From: Neorhizobium populisoli
GTDB taxonomy: Bacteria; Pseudomonadota; Alphaproteobacteria; Rhizobiales; Rhizobiaceae
Length of the DNA stretch: 64,000 nt
Direction of reading: 5' to 3'
NCBI RefSeq assembly: GCF_019430945.1
Contig: NZ_JAHYCB010000002.1
Location: 310,001 to 374,000, forward strand
The first letter of the stretch is position 1; the number at the start of each line of letters is the position of its first letter. The position numbers were made by a program, and so were the translations under genes. The notes beneath the pieces are model-generated. The model ran no database searches. It was given only the letters and a program-made list of their open reading frames with translations, and had not been told where the DNA came from. Below are positions 8,319 through 17,633 of the stretch, piece after piece.

Positions 8319-10646
8319 ATGCCCGATCTGCTTCTCGAACTCCGCTCGGAGGAAATTCCCGCCCGCATGCAGCGCAAGGCGGCGGGAGATCTGAAAAAGC
8401 TCGTCACCGACGCGCTGGTGGAAGCGGGTCTGACCTATGAGGGTGCGCGCGAATACTGGACGCCGCGCCGGCTGACACTGGATATCCGCGGCCTCACCGC
8501 CCGTTCCGCCGATCAGCGCGAAGAGGTGAAGGGCCCGTCCACCAAGGCGCCGGAACAGGCGATCGCCGGCTTTCTGCGCAAGGCAGGCCTGTCGGATGTT
8601 TCCGAGGCACAGGTCGTCAGCGATCCGAAAAAGGGCGATTTCTACGTCGCGATCATCGCCAAGCCCGGTCGTCCGGCGGAAGAGATCATCGGCGATGTGA
8701 TGCCCGGCATCATCCGCACTTTCCCCTGGCCGAAATCGATGCGCTGGGGTGCCGCCTCGATGCCGAAGGGTGCCCGTTTCGGCGGCGTTGACGGCAAGGG
8801 CCCGGAAAGCCTGCGCTGGGTGCGCCCGCTGCAGTCGATCGTCTGCGTCTTCGGCCCCGAGCATGAAGAGACTCAGGTCATCCCGTTCGAGATCGACGGC
8901 CTTACCGCAGGCAACGTCACCTACGGCCACCGTTTCCACGCGCCGGACGCGATCACCGTGCGCCGTTTCGACGATTATGCATCGAGCCTCGAAAAGGCGA
9001 AGGTGATGCTGGACGCCGAGCGCCGCAAGGACGTGATCCTGCACGACGCCCGCGATCTCGCTTTCGCCAATGGCCTCGAACTGGTCGAGGATGAAGGCCT
9101 GCTGGAAGAAGTCTCCGGCCTCGTCGAATGGCCGCATGTGCTGATGGGCGAGTTCGAGAAGGAATATCTCGAGATCCCTGCCGAAATCATCCGTCTTACC
9201 ATCAAGACGAACCAGAAATGCTTCGTCACCCGTCCGCAATCCGGCGAGGGGCTTTCGAACCACTTCATCCTCATCTCGAATATCGAGGCGAAGGATGGCG
9301 GCAAGGAAATCATTCACGGCAACGGCAAGGTCGTGCGCGCCCGCCTATCGGATGCCAAGCACTTCTGGACCCGCGACCAGGGCAACCTGCCGGACCTTCA
9401 GACGCTGGAAGCCTCGGCTCAGAAATTCGATCTCGACCTTAAAAAGCCGCTCGACCAGCGCATGTCGAAGCTCGATGCGCTGAACGTCACCTTCCACGCC
9501 AAGCTCGGCACGCAAGGCGAACGCGTCGCCCGAATCCGCGCTCTCGCCGCCCAGCTCGCGCCGATCGTCGGCGCCGATCCGGTGCTGGTGGATCGCGCAG
9601 CGGTGCTCGCCAAGGCCGACCTGCGCACCGAAGCCGTCGGCGAATTCCCCGAACTGCAGGGCTTGATGGGCCGCCGTTACGCGCTGCTGCAGGGCGAAAA
9701 CGCAGCCGTTGCCGCCGCGATCGAGGATCACTGGAAGCCGAACGGCCCCTCCGACCGCCTTCCGGAAGACAAGGTCGGCCTGACGGTGGCACTCGCCGAC
9801 AAGCTCGACACGCTCGTCGGCTTCTGGGCGATCGACGAAAAGCCGACCGGTTCGAAGGATCCGTTCGCGCTGAGGCGTGCCGCGCTGGGCGTGGTGCGGA
9901 TTATAATGGAGCGGAAGGTAAGGTTGGGCTTGCTCAGGGTATTGGCAAAGGGGCTTGAACCTGTCGTGGCCGCTGAGCTGACCAAAATGGATCGTGATAT
10001 CGAGCAAAGAATTACGGATGCGGAAGAAGTCCTCGGCCGATACGATCTCTTGGACGAAATTCATGAGCAAGGCTGGTACACTGAAGGCCACTGGGGCTAT
10101 AAGTTGGAGCGTCTCGAAGATACTGTTCCTGACCTTCTCTCCTTCTTCCATGACCGCCTAAAGGTCTACCTGCGCGACATGGGCGCCCGTCACGACCTGA
10201 TCGACGCCGTCCTCACGCCCGATGCTGACGATCTTCTGATGGTCGCCCGCCGTGTCGAAGCACTGACGGCCTTCATCACCTCGGAAGACGGCAAGAACCT
10301 GCTGGCCGGCACCAAGCGCGCCGTGCAGCTGCTGGCCGCCGAAGAGAAGAAGGGCACCGTCGTTGCCGATGGCGTCGCCGACACCCTCCTGAAGCTCGAT
10401 GCCGAAAAGGCGCTCTGGGCGGCCGTCCAGACAGCCTCGAAGGAAGCCTCTGAGGCGATCGCCAAGGAAGATTTCCGCTCTGCCATGGAAGCGCTCTCGA
10501 TGCTGCGCGTCCCGGTCGACAAGTTTTTCGAGGATGTGCTGGTCAATGACGACGACGCGGCGATCCGCGCCAACCGTCTGGCACTCCTGAAGGCGATCCG
10601 CGAAGCCACGGGCACCGTTGCCGACTTTTCGAAGATCAGCGGGTAG
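8319..10646 (+). CDS. glyS: glycyl-tRNA synthetase beta subunit
   Basis: Beta subunit of glycyl-tRNA synthetase, required with GlyQ for tRNA recognition. The N terminus ([17 protein letters not shown]) is diagnostic, followed by [13 protein letters not shown], the GHRFHAP and [12 protein letters not shown] segments, an HD-type domain and the C-terminal DALR anticodon-binding region starting near [24 protein letters not shown]. The length is 775 residues; E. coli GlyS is 689. Much of the excess sits between residues about 525 and 610 (nucleotides 9890-10150), where codon choice changes sharply to ATA, AGG, AGA, TTG, GTA and CTA, unlike the rest of the gene, although the frame is kept. This looks like an in-frame insertion or a fast-evolving linker. 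A hairpin follows the stop. Confidence 0.95.
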   Translation: MPDLLLELRSEEIPARMQRKAAGDLKKLVTDALVEAGLTYEGAREYWTPRRLTLDIRGLTARSADQREEVKGPSTKAPEQAIAGFLRKAGLSDVSEAQVVSDPKKGDFYVAIIAKPGRPAEEIIGDVMPGIIRTFPWPKSMRWGAASMPKGARFGGVDGKGPESLRWVRPLQSIVCVFGPEHEETQVIPFEIDGLTAGNVTYGHRFHAPDAITVRRFDDYASSLEKAKVMLDAERRKDVILHDARDLAFANGLELVEDEGLLEEVSGLVEWPHVLMGEFEKEYLEIPAEIIRLTIKTNQKCFVTRPQSGEGLSNHFILISNIEAKDGGKEIIHGNGKVVRARLSDAKHFWTRDQGNLPDLQTLEASAQKFDLDLKKPLDQRMSKLDALNVTFHAKLGTQGERVARIRALAAQLAPIVGADPVLVDRAAVLAKADLRTEAVGEFPELQGLMGRRYALLQGENAAVAAAIEDHWKPNGPSDRLPEDKVGLTVALADKLDTLVGFWAIDEKPTGSKDPFALRRAALGVVRIIMERKVRLGLLRVLAKGLEPVVAAELTKMDRDIEQRITDAEEVLGRYDLLDEIHEQGWYTEGHWGYKLERLEDTVPDLLSFFHDRLKVYLRDMGARHDLIDAVLTPDADDLLMVARRVEALTAFITSEDGKNLLAGTKRAVQLLAAEEKKGTVVADGVADTLLKLDAEKALWAAVQTASKEASEAIAKEDFRSAMEALSMLRVPVDKFFEDVLVNDDDAAIRANRLALLKAIREATGTVADFSKISG

Positions 10647-10667
10647 GGACTGTTCGGCGAAGCCGAT

Positions 10668-10690
10668 GGAATGATCCAGTGAATCATTCC
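10668..10690 (+). terminator. hairpin after glyS
   Basis: An 8-base perfect stem, GGAATGAT and ATCATTCC, with a 7-base loop, starts 21 bases after the glyS stop. There is no T-tract behind it, so it may be a weak or factor-dependent terminator or an mRNA 3-prime end structure. Confidence 0.35.
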
Positions 10691-10736
10691 GGAGAACCAA
10701 CGCCCTGAGCTCAGGCGAAGGGCAGGGAGGATGTGC

Positions 10737-11114
10737 ATGGAACCGGATGCTCCTTATCTCGTGCGGAGTTTCCGGCTTCACACTATCTGCATGGGCGAGG
10801 ACGGCGTGCTGAACGTCGTCATGTCGCTGTCTTTCGTGGCGTTCTCCCTACTGTTCCTGGGCTTGATGTTCGTCATCTGGCGGCAGGACAAACATCGCAA
10901 GACGATGAAGGGCATGTGGCGCGGCCTGGTTTTCGACAAGGACCAGATCGTTATGCTCAAGACCTATTTTCGCAGGGGAGGCGGCCTTGCGCATGCTGCA
11001 GCACTCGCCCTGTCCGGCGGGGCGTTGGTTGTTACGATCGCACTGGCCGCCTCGATCCACGGCGTGCAGAAGGGCGATTGCCCGGCGTCGCAGGCGGCAG
11101 TTTCGGCCAGATAA
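10737..11114 (+). CDS. small two-TM membrane protein, unknown
   Basis: A 125-residue protein with two predicted membrane segments, around residues 25-48 (VLNVVMSLSFVAFSLLFLGLMFV region) and 83-104 (AAALALSGGALVVTIALAA), separated by a basic, positively charged cytoplasmic stretch. The start at 10737 is chosen over an ATG at 10731 because GGGAGG lies at the right distance for it and overlaps the earlier ATG too closely. I do not recognise the family. It follows glyS by about 90 bases on the same strand and ends facing the chemoreceptor array, so its 3-prime end shares a terminator region with the first chemoreceptor. Confidence 0.6.
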   Translation: MEPDAPYLVRSFRLHTICMGEDGVLNVVMSLSFVAFSLLFLGLMFVIWRQDKHRKTMKGMWRGLVFDKDQIVMLKTYFRRGGGLAHAAALALSGGALVVTIALAASIHGVQKGDCPASQAAVSAR

Positions 11115-11125
11115 ACTCTCAGCAC

Positions 11126-11158
11126 AAAACAAAACCGCCGGGCTTTTGACCCAGCGGC
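11126..11158 (-). terminator. terminator of the first chemoreceptor gene
   Basis: Stem CCGCCGGG with CCCAGCGG (one mismatch) and loop CTTTTGA; on the minus strand it is followed by a T-rich run from the ACAAAACAAAA stretch. It lies just past the stop of the chemoreceptor gene at 11187 and could also stop the rightward gene. Confidence 0.7.
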
Positions 11159-11186
11159 ATGATGATCTTGTCTGAAAATATCCGGC

Positions 11187-13025
11187 TCAGCCGGCTTTGC
11201 GCATCTTGTAGGCCATCTGCTGCAGGCCGCCGGCAACGCTGCCGCCATTGCCGATGCGGAAACCGCGGATGAGCTCGAGCAGTTCGTCGGTATCGGCAGC
11301 AAGCGTTTCCGCCGATGCTGTGGTCTCTTCCGCCATCGCAGCATTGTGCTGGGTGGCCGCGTCGAGCTGGTTCAGCGACGAGGAGATCGAGCGCAGCGTC
11401 GTATCCTGCTCGGAAGCCGAATGGGCGATCTTGCCGACGATTTCGCTCGCAGCCTTCACCTGATCGGAAATCCGCTTCAGCGCTTCGCCAGCCTCGCCGA
11501 CGAGGCGAACACCGTTCTGCACTTGACCGGACGAACGCGAGATCTGGTCCTTGATTTCCTTCGCGGCCGCCGCGGAGCGCTGTGCCAGTTCGCGGACTTC
11601 CTGTGCGACAACCGCAAAACCCTTGCCGGATTCACCGGCGCGGGCGGCTTCGACGCCGGCGTTCAGAGCCAGCAGGTTGGTCTGGAAGGCGATTTCATCG
11701 ATGACGCCGATGATCTTGGTGATCTCTTCCGACGAATGCTCGATGCCGCCCATGGCTTCGATCGCCTGGGCAACGATCTGGTCGGAGCGGCTGGCTTCCG
11801 AGCTCACCGAAGTGACGCGCTTCGACGCCTCATGAGCGCCTTCCGCGGTCTGGCGGACGGTAACCGCGAGTTCGTCGAGAGCCGCAGACGTTTCTTCCAG
11901 ATTGGCAGCCTGACGCTCGGTGCGCTGCGACAGCTCGTTCGAAGCGCGACGGATTTCTTCCTTGGAGCCGCCGATGTCGATGCCCTTGGCATTGACCTTG
12001 GCCATGGCGGCTTCCAGATGGGTGAGGGCGTCGTTGAAGTTGTGACGGAGCGTTTCGTAGCGCGGGCCGAGATCGTCGCAACGGACCGTCAGGTCGCCCT
12101 GAGCGAGGGCTTCGAGAGCTTCGCCGATGGTGGACACGACGCGAGCCTGCGAGGTTGCATCCTTCTGCTGCATGTCGAGATTCTGCTGGCGCTCGCGGTC
12201 GAGCTCCTGCTTCTGGCTTTCCTCGCGGGCAACCATGGCGTGGCGCTCGCGGATCTTTTCCTGCAGGGCCTGGGTGGCCTTCGCCATCATGCCCACTTCG
12301 TTCGACATCTCCGTGTGAGGGATCTTGATGCCGACATCCTCGTTGGCAACGGCGCCCAGCGCCTGATGGATGTTGCCGAGCGGCTTGGAAATGCCGCGGA
12401 TGACGAAAAAGGCGGCCGCCATGCCGAACGCGAAGACGATTGCGCCGATCAGCACGGCATTGGCGATCATGCCGTTCACCTTGGCATCCAGGTCGTCCAT
12501 ATAGACGCCGGTGCTGATCGTGATCTTCCAGGGCTCGAAGGCCATGGCGTAAGAGGCCTTTTTGGCCACCGCGCCGCTGGTATCGCCGGGCTTCGGCCAG
12601 AAGTATTCGACCACGCCGCCACCCTTGCGGGCGATGGCAACCATGTCGCGACTGAAGAACGTGCCGGCCTTGTCCTGCTGTTGCTGCTGGTTCTGGCCGA
12701 CCAGGGTCGGGACCGGGTGGATGCGCAGCGTGACGTCGTAGTCGATACCGACGAAATAGCCGTTCGGCTGGTATTTCATCTTGGTGATGGTTGAGAAAGC
12801 ACGCTTCTGCGCCTCCTCGTTCGAGAATTCGCCGGCCTTTTCACGGTCGGAATAGGACTGCATCACGGAGATGGCGGTTTCCACCTGGGTGCGCAGCATG
12901 TCGATGCGCTCGTTATAGGTCGATTGCGCCGCGCCCCGGATCTGGAAATAGGAATAACCGGCAAAGGCGACGAACAGCGCCGCGATCAACAGCACGAGCT
13001 GATGGGCGATCTTCAAATTTTTCAT
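11187..13025 (-). CDS. methyl-accepting chemotaxis protein with sCache domain (copy 1)
   Basis: A 612-residue transmembrane chemoreceptor. Order of parts: membrane segment 1 (about residues 8-28), a periplasmic single-Cache sensor (about 35-185, containing FVGIDYDVTLRIHP and FEPWKITISTGVYMDDLD), membrane segment 2 (about 190-212), HAMP region, a second HAMP-like segment with [24 protein letters not shown], and the MCP signalling hairpin with its tip [21 protein letters not shown]. It would report ligand binding to CheA/CheW. No C-terminal CheR-binding pentapeptide (NWETF type) is present. The start at 13025 (MKNLKIAHQ) is chosen because both neighbouring paralogues start with MKNL; the frame is open further upstream. 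The signalling half is nearly identical to copies 2 and 3. Confidence 0.93.
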   Translation of the reverse strand: MKNLKIAHQLVLLIAALFVAFAGYSYFQIRGAAQSTYNERIDMLRTQVETAISVMQSYSDREKAGEFSNEEAQKRAFSTITKMKYQPNGYFVGIDYDVTLRIHPVPTLVGQNQQQQQDKAGTFFSRDMVAIARKGGGVVEYFWPKPGDTSGAVAKKASYAMAFEPWKITISTGVYMDDLDAKVNGMIANAVLIGAIVFAFGMAAAFFVIRGISKPLGNIHQALGAVANEDVGIKIPHTEMSNEVGMMAKATQALQEKIRERHAMVAREESQKQELDRERQQNLDMQQKDATSQARVVSTIGEALEALAQGDLTVRCDDLGPRYETLRHNFNDALTHLEAAMAKVNAKGIDIGGSKEEIRRASNELSQRTERQAANLEETSAALDELAVTVRQTAEGAHEASKRVTSVSSEASRSDQIVAQAIEAMGGIEHSSEEITKIIGVIDEIAFQTNLLALNAGVEAARAGESGKGFAVVAQEVRELAQRSAAAAKEIKDQISRSSGQVQNGVRLVGEAGEALKRISDQVKAASEIVGKIAHSASEQDTTLRSISSSLNQLDAATQHNAAMAEETTASAETLAADTDELLELIRGFRIGNGGSVAGGLQQMAYKMRKAG

Positions 13026-13145
13026 GGCAACGGTTTCTTTCGGAAAAGCGGCGGCGGACGCCCATTGCTGCGATGGATGGAGGGGAAAACGCATCATGCG
13101 CGAGAGCCGAACGGCATGCCGAAAAGATTATGACAAACTGTTAAA

Positions 13146-13159
13146 TATTTAGCTAAATA
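13146..13159. promoter_or_regulatory. 14-bp perfect palindrome upstream of chemoreceptor copy 1
   Basis: TATTTAGCTAAATA is a perfect palindrome about 120 bases before the copy 1 start codon, in an AT-rich patch. On the minus strand it is followed by TTAA-N7-TCAT and CATAAT, the latter a possible -10 element. It may be an operator; no regulator is assigned. Confidence 0.4.
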
Positions 13160-13210
13160 CCCGTCCTCCGACAGAGGATCTTTGGCCGATGCAACCCCTT
13201 GCCGGACAAA

Positions 13211-13248
13211 GAAAAACCGCCGGGTTTTGATCCCCGGCGGCTTTTTTT
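13211..13248 (-). terminator. terminator of the second chemoreceptor gene
   Basis: A perfect stem CCGCCGGG / CCCGGCGG with loop TTTTGATC is flanked by A-rich sequence on the left and seven T residues on the right, so it can act on both strands. It lies 30 bases past the stop of copy 2. The stem core recurs at the other two chemoreceptor genes. Confidence 0.85.
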
Positions 13249-13278
13249 GCTGAATGCCTGATCTGCCTTGCGACAGCC

Positions 13279-15114
13279 TCAGCTTGCCTTGCGCATGCGC
13301 TGGGCCATCTGGCCAAGGCCGCCGGAGTTCTGGGCGCCGCTGAGGCGGAAACCGCGGATGAGGCCAAGCAGTTCGTCCGTGTCGGCGGCCAGCGCCTCGG
13401 CCGATGCGGTAGTCTCTTCGGCCATCGCGGCATTGTGCTGGGTGGCCGCGTCGAGCTGATTGAGCGACGACGAGATCGAGCGCAGCGTCGTGTCCTGTTC
13501 GGATGCCGAATGGGCGATCTTGCCGACGATTTCGCTGGCGCTCTTGATCTGGTCGGAGATGCGCTTCAGGGCCTCGCCGGTTTCGCCGACAAGACGAACG
13601 CCGTTCTGTACCTGACCGGAAGACCGCGAAATCTGGTCCTTGATTTCTTTCGCGGCAGCGGCGGAGCGCTGCGCCAGTTCGCGAACTTCCTGGGCGACGA
13701 CCGCAAAACCCTTGCCGGATTCACCGGCGCGGGCCGCTTCGACGCCGGCGTTCAGAGCCAGCAGGTTGGTCTGGAAGGCGATTTCATCGATGACGCCGAT
13801 GATCTTGCCGATTTCTTCGGAAGAGTGCTCGATGCCACCCATAGCCTCGATCGCCTGGGCGACGATCTGGTCGGAACGGCTCGCTTCGCTGCTGACCGTG
13901 GTCACGCGCTGTGCGGCCTCGTGGGCGCCTTCGGCCGTCTGGCGGACGGTGACGGCAAGTTCGTCGATTGCAGCGGACGTCTCTTCCAGATTGGCGGCCT
14001 GACGCTCGGTGCGCTGCGACAGTTCGTTGGAGGCACGGCGGATTTCTTCCTTCGAACCACCGATATCGATGCCCTTGGCATTGACGCGGGACATCGCAGC
14101 TTCGAGGTGGCCGAGCGCATCGTTGAAGTTATGACGGAGCGTTTCGTAGCGCGGGCCGAGATCGTTGCAACGAACCGTCAGATCGCCCTGTGCCAGTGCT
14201 TCGAGAGCCTCGCCGATGGTGGAGACGACGCGCGCCTGGGAGGCCGCATCCTTCTGCTGCATGTCGAGGTTCTGCTGGCGCTCGCGGTCAAGTTCCTGGC
14301 GCTGCTGTTCTTCGCGGCCGGCCATGGCATGGCGTTCGCGGACCTTTTCCTGCAGTGCCTTGGTGGCTTTCGCCATCGTGCCGACTTCGTTGGCCATCTC
14401 GGTATGCGGGATGGCCATCGTCACGTTTTCGTCGGCAACGGCGTCAAGCGCGGAGTTGACGGCCGCCAGCGGCTTGGTGATGCCGCGGATGACGACGTAG
14501 GCTGCGCCGAGGGCGAGGAGGAGGGCACCGACGCCGATCGCAACAGCCTTCAGGATCATCCCGCGGATCTGGGCAGCCAGGTCATCCGTATAGACGCCGG
14601 TGGCAAGCACCAACTGCCAGGGCTCGAACGCTTTTGCGTAGGAAGCCTTGGCATAGTCGGCATCCGGCAGTCCCGGCTTGCTCGTGCTCAGATATTCGAT
14701 GATACCGCCGCCGGCCTTGCCGATGACGATCATCTCGTCGCGGAACATCTTGCCGGCGGAATCGGGCTTGCCCTTGCTAACTTCGCCGACCTTCTTCGGA
14801 TCCGGATGCATCAGCATCTTCACGTCGTAGTCATAGGCAAAGAGATAACCGTCGGGCTGGAAGGTCATGGCCGAGACCGCGGCAAATGCCTGCTTCTGGG
14901 CTTCGGCGCGCGTCAGTTCGCCTGCCGCTTCACGCTTCTGGAATTTCGACAGGATTCCGATCCCGGACTCGACCTGCGTCCGCAGCATTCCGTAGCGCTC
15001 GGCATAGATCGCCTGCGTCGAAGAGCGGAGTTCGAAATAGGTCACGACGGCGAAGCCGGCGATCAGGGTCAGAACCAGCAGGACGAGCTGATTTGATATC
15101 CTCAGGTTTTTCAT
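13279..15114 (-). CDS. methyl-accepting chemotaxis protein with sCache domain (copy 2)
   Basis: A 611-residue chemoreceptor of the same build as its neighbours: N-terminal membrane segment ([18 protein letters not shown]), periplasmic single-Cache sensor with [21 protein letters not shown] and [18 protein letters not shown], second membrane segment near residues 188-208, HAMP regions and the MCP hairpin. The signalling half matches copies 1 and 3 almost residue for residue, but the sensor differs clearly, so it probably binds another small ligand, by analogy with Cache domains that bind organic acids. The ATG at 15114 (MKNLRISNQ) fits the paralogues. The 400-base gap upstream holds the promoter region and the copy 3 terminator. 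No CheR-tether pentapeptide. Confidence 0.93.
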   Translation of the reverse strand: MKNLRISNQLVLLVLTLIAGFAVVTYFELRSSTQAIYAERYGMLRTQVESGIGILSKFQKREAAGELTRAEAQKQAFAAVSAMTFQPDGYLFAYDYDVKMLMHPDPKKVGEVSKGKPDSAGKMFRDEMIVIGKAGGGIIEYLSTSKPGLPDADYAKASYAKAFEPWQLVLATGVYTDDLAAQIRGMILKAVAIGVGALLLALGAAYVVIRGITKPLAAVNSALDAVADENVTMAIPHTEMANEVGTMAKATKALQEKVRERHAMAGREEQQRQELDRERQQNLDMQQKDAASQARVVSTIGEALEALAQGDLTVRCNDLGPRYETLRHNFNDALGHLEAAMSRVNAKGIDIGGSKEEIRRASNELSQRTERQAANLEETSAAIDELAVTVRQTAEGAHEAAQRVTTVSSEASRSDQIVAQAIEAMGGIEHSSEEIGKIIGVIDEIAFQTNLLALNAGVEAARAGESGKGFAVVAQEVRELAQRSAAAAKEIKDQISRSSGQVQNGVRLVGETGEALKRISDQIKSASEIVGKIAHSASEQDTTLRSISSSLNQLDAATQHNAAMAEETTASAEALAADTDELLGLIRGFRLSGAQNSGGLGQMAQRMRKAS

Positions 15115-15232
15115 GTTCGTTCCATCGTGATTGGCCGCCGCGTGCGACAGGTGGGGTCGTTCTGAGTGGGAAAGGCGCGTCCTGCGCATGGATTGTGCCG
15201 CATTGCACGGTGCTAGAATATGATGGGATATT

Positions 15233-15248
15233 TGAATAAAAATTTAAC
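15233..15248 (-). promoter_or_regulatory. shared upstream box of chemoreceptor copy 2
   Basis: Read on the minus strand this is TTAAATTTTTATTCAA followed by ATATCC, 119 bases before the copy 2 start. It almost equals the box before copy 3 and has the spacing TTAA-N7-TTCA, close to the alphaproteobacterial CtrA half-site pattern TTAA-N7-TTAA. Function is inferred from the conservation only. Confidence 0.4.
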
Positions 15249-15462
15249 GTTAATTCAATTGTAGACCAAAAAAACTAATATTATCAAAGGTAAAAATACA
15301 GCGAGAGTGCAGGACGAGATGTGCGGCGCATGCGCTATGAAATAGAGATGGTCCAATTAAATATGAGATTTTAGGCCGGAGCTTGAGTTTGATCTTCGGC
15401 GAATGTGATAATTACCGTTTTTATAGCCTCCAGTCGAAAAATTTGACTTTTGTCAAAAGAAA

Positions 15463-15486
15463 CCGCCGGGCCTTTCGACCCGGCGG
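15463..15486 (-). terminator. terminator of the third chemoreceptor gene
   Basis: Perfect stem CCGCCGGG / CCCGGCGG with an 8-base loop, 28 bases past the stop of copy 3. The minus-strand side is followed by TTTC and the TTTGAC hairpin rather than by a long T-tract. Same stem core as the terminators of copies 1 and 2. Confidence 0.7.
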
Positions 15487-15513
15487 CTCCCCGTCCCCCG
15501 ACTATTTGTTGGA

Positions 15514-17349
15514 TTACCCGGCCCTGCGCATGCGCTGAGCCATCTGACCGAGGCCGCCGCTGTTCTGCGTCGCGTTCAGGCGGAAACCGCGGATGAGCTC
15601 GAGCAGTTCGTCGGTATCGGCAGCCAGCGTTTCCGCCGAGGCTGTGGTCTCTTCCGCCATGGCGGCATTGTGCTGGGTGGCCGCGTCGAGCTGGTTGAGC
15701 GACGACGAGATCGAGCGCAGCGTCGTATCCTGTTCGGATGCCGAATGGGCGATCTTGCCGACGATTTCGCTGGCAGCCTTTACCTGATCGGAAATCCGCT
15801 TCAGCGCTTCGCCAGCCTCGCCGACGAGGCGAACGCCGTTTTGCACCTGACCGGACGAACGCGAGATCTGGTCCTTGATCTCCTTCGCCGCAGCGGCGGA
15901 GCGCTGAGCCAGTTCGCGGACTTCCTGGGCGACAACCGCAAAACCCTTGCCGGATTCCCCGGCGCGGGCGGCTTCGACGCCGGCGTTCAGAGCTAGCAGG
16001 TTGGTCTGGAAGGCGATCTCGTCGATGACGCCGATGATCTTGCCGATTTCTTCGGAAGAGTGCTCGATGCCGCCCATCGCTTCGATCGCCTGGGCAACGA
16101 TCTGGTCGGAACGGCTGGCTTCCGAGCTGACCGAAGTCACGCGCTTGGAAGCTTCATGCGCACCTTCAGCGGTCTGTCGGACGGTGACGGCCAGTTCATC
16201 GAGAGCTGCCGAGGTTTCTTCGAGGTTTGCCGCCTGACGTTCGGTGCGCTGGGAAAGCTCATTCGATGCGCGACGGATTTCTTCCTTGGAGCCACCGATG
16301 TCGATGCCCTTGGCATTGACCTTGGCCATCGCCGCTTCGAGATGGGTGAGGGCATCGTTGAAGTTGTGACGCAGCGTTTCGTAGCGCGGGCCGAGATCGC
16401 CGCAGCGGATGGTCAGGTCGCCCTGCGCCAGCGCTTCAAGCGCCTCGCCGATGGTGGACACAACGCGAGCCTGACTTGCTGCATCCTTCTGCTGCATGTC
16501 GAGGTTCTGCTGGCGTTCGCGGTCGAGCTCCTGCTTCTGGCTTTCCTCGCGGGCAACCATGGCATGGCGCTCGCGGATCTTTTCCTGCAGTGCCTGGGTG
16601 GCCTTCGCCATCATGCCGACTTCATTCGACATTTCCGTATGAGGGATCGCCGACCGGACGTCTTCGTCGGCGACGGCCTGCAGGGAAGCATGCACAGCCG
16701 TCAGCGGCTTGGTGATGTTGCGGATGACCATGAAGGCCGCGCCGAGCGTGAAGAGGAAGGCGACGAACCAGACGGCCACGACTTCGAGGATCGTCTTGTT
16801 GATCTTGGCATCGAGGTCGTCGGTATAGACGCCCGATGCGACGACGATCTTCCACGGTGCGAAGACGCGGGAATAGGTTGCCTTTTCAAACACCTGATCC
16901 GCCGGCTGGCCGGGCTTTTCCCAGTAGTAGAGGGTGATGCCGCCGCCCGCCTGGCCCTTGGCAACGATCTCTTCGCGGAAGAGATTGCCCATCTTGTCCG
17001 GCTGGCCCTTCTGGTTCACGCCGACCTGCTTCGGGTTGTAGTGGAAGCGGGTGACGGTGTCGAAGTCGAGGCCGAAAATATAGCCGGCCGGCTCGTATTT
17101 GATGCCTGAGACTGCCGTATAGGCATATTTCTGAGCGTCTTCCTGAGTGAATTCGCCCTTCTGCGCCCGATCGTAATAGGATTGCAGGATCGAAATGCCC
17201 GATTCCACCTGCGTGCGCAGCATGTCGTAGCGCTCGGCGTAGATGGCATTGATCGAGGTGCGGACCTGATAGAAGGTCACCGCGGCGAAGGCCACCATGA
17301 GAATGGCGACCATCCCCAATAACTGATGGGAAATCTTGAGGTTTTTCAT
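15514..17349 (-). CDS. methyl-accepting chemotaxis protein with sCache domain (copy 3)
   Basis: A 611-residue chemoreceptor. N-terminal membrane segment (LLGMVAILMVAFAAVTFYQV), periplasmic single-Cache sensor with YIFGLDFDTVTRFHYNPKQVG and FAPWKIVVASGVYTDDLDAK, second membrane segment near residues 190-212, HAMP domain, and the MCP signalling hairpin with [21 protein letters not shown] at its tip. The linker and signalling region after the HAMP domain matches copy 1 almost exactly, closer than copy 2 does, which points to recent duplication or gene conversion. The start at 17349 (MKNLKISHQ) is chosen to match the paralogues over a longer open frame. No CheR-binding pentapeptide at the C terminus. 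Confidence 0.93.
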   Translation of the reverse strand: MKNLKISHQLLGMVAILMVAFAAVTFYQVRTSINAIYAERYDMLRTQVESGISILQSYYDRAQKGEFTQEDAQKYAYTAVSGIKYEPAGYIFGLDFDTVTRFHYNPKQVGVNQKGQPDKMGNLFREEIVAKGQAGGGITLYYWEKPGQPADQVFEKATYSRVFAPWKIVVASGVYTDDLDAKINKTILEVVAVWFVAFLFTLGAAFMVIRNITKPLTAVHASLQAVADEDVRSAIPHTEMSNEVGMMAKATQALQEKIRERHAMVAREESQKQELDRERQQNLDMQQKDAASQARVVSTIGEALEALAQGDLTIRCGDLGPRYETLRHNFNDALTHLEAAMAKVNAKGIDIGGSKEEIRRASNELSQRTERQAANLEETSAALDELAVTVRQTAEGAHEASKRVTSVSSEASRSDQIVAQAIEAMGGIEHSSEEIGKIIGVIDEIAFQTNLLALNAGVEAARAGESGKGFAVVAQEVRELAQRSAAAAKEIKDQISRSSGQVQNGVRLVGEAGEALKRISDQVKAASEIVGKIAHSASEQDTTLRSISSSLNQLDAATQHNAAMAEETTASAETLAADTDELLELIRGFRLNATQNSGGLGQMAQRMRRAG

Positions 17350-17478
17350 TCGACTCACTTTCAGGCAGCCGAAATCTCCCGGAGGAGCCGGAGCGGAACC
17401 AATGTTTGGGAAAAAGCGCATTCTGCGCGGACCAACGTGCTCACATCGCACTGTGGTGATGAGAGTGATCCCGGATAA

Positions 17479-17494
17479 TTGAATAAAATTTTAA
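17479..17494 (-). promoter_or_regulatory. shared upstream box of chemoreceptor copy 3
   Basis: Minus-strand TTAAAATTTTATTCAA followed by TTATCC lies 130 bases before the copy 3 start. It differs by only one or two bases from the box before copy 2 and keeps TTAA-N7-TTCA. Coding pressure cannot explain this conservation because both boxes are intergenic. Confidence 0.4.
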
Positions 17495-17633
17495 TGATGG
17501 CGGGGTTGACAGTCGCAAACGCAAATATTTTAGCAGCGATGCGAAAGTCGCCGCTTAAATTTCGCGTATTCGGCGAAGTGATATTCGCAGGTCAATTTTT
17601 ACTCTGTAAATATTCTAAATTTCTAATTTAGAA

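Larger units (their letters stand above)
15115..15513. other. 399-bp intergenic region between chemoreceptor copies 2 and 3
   Basis: This AT-rich gap holds the copy 2 upstream box (15233-15248), a TTAACGTTAA palindrome next to it, a small hairpin (TTTGAC, TTTT loop, GTCAAA at about 15442-15457) and the copy 3 terminator. I see no credible gene in it. Confidence 0.6.

Noticed and set aside
11346..12794. Long open frame opposite chemoreceptor copy 1 (similar ones at 13435-15096 and 16060-17109)
   Set aside because: High-GC codon bias leaves the opposite strand open; the translated sequence has no domain and simply mirrors the MCP repeats.
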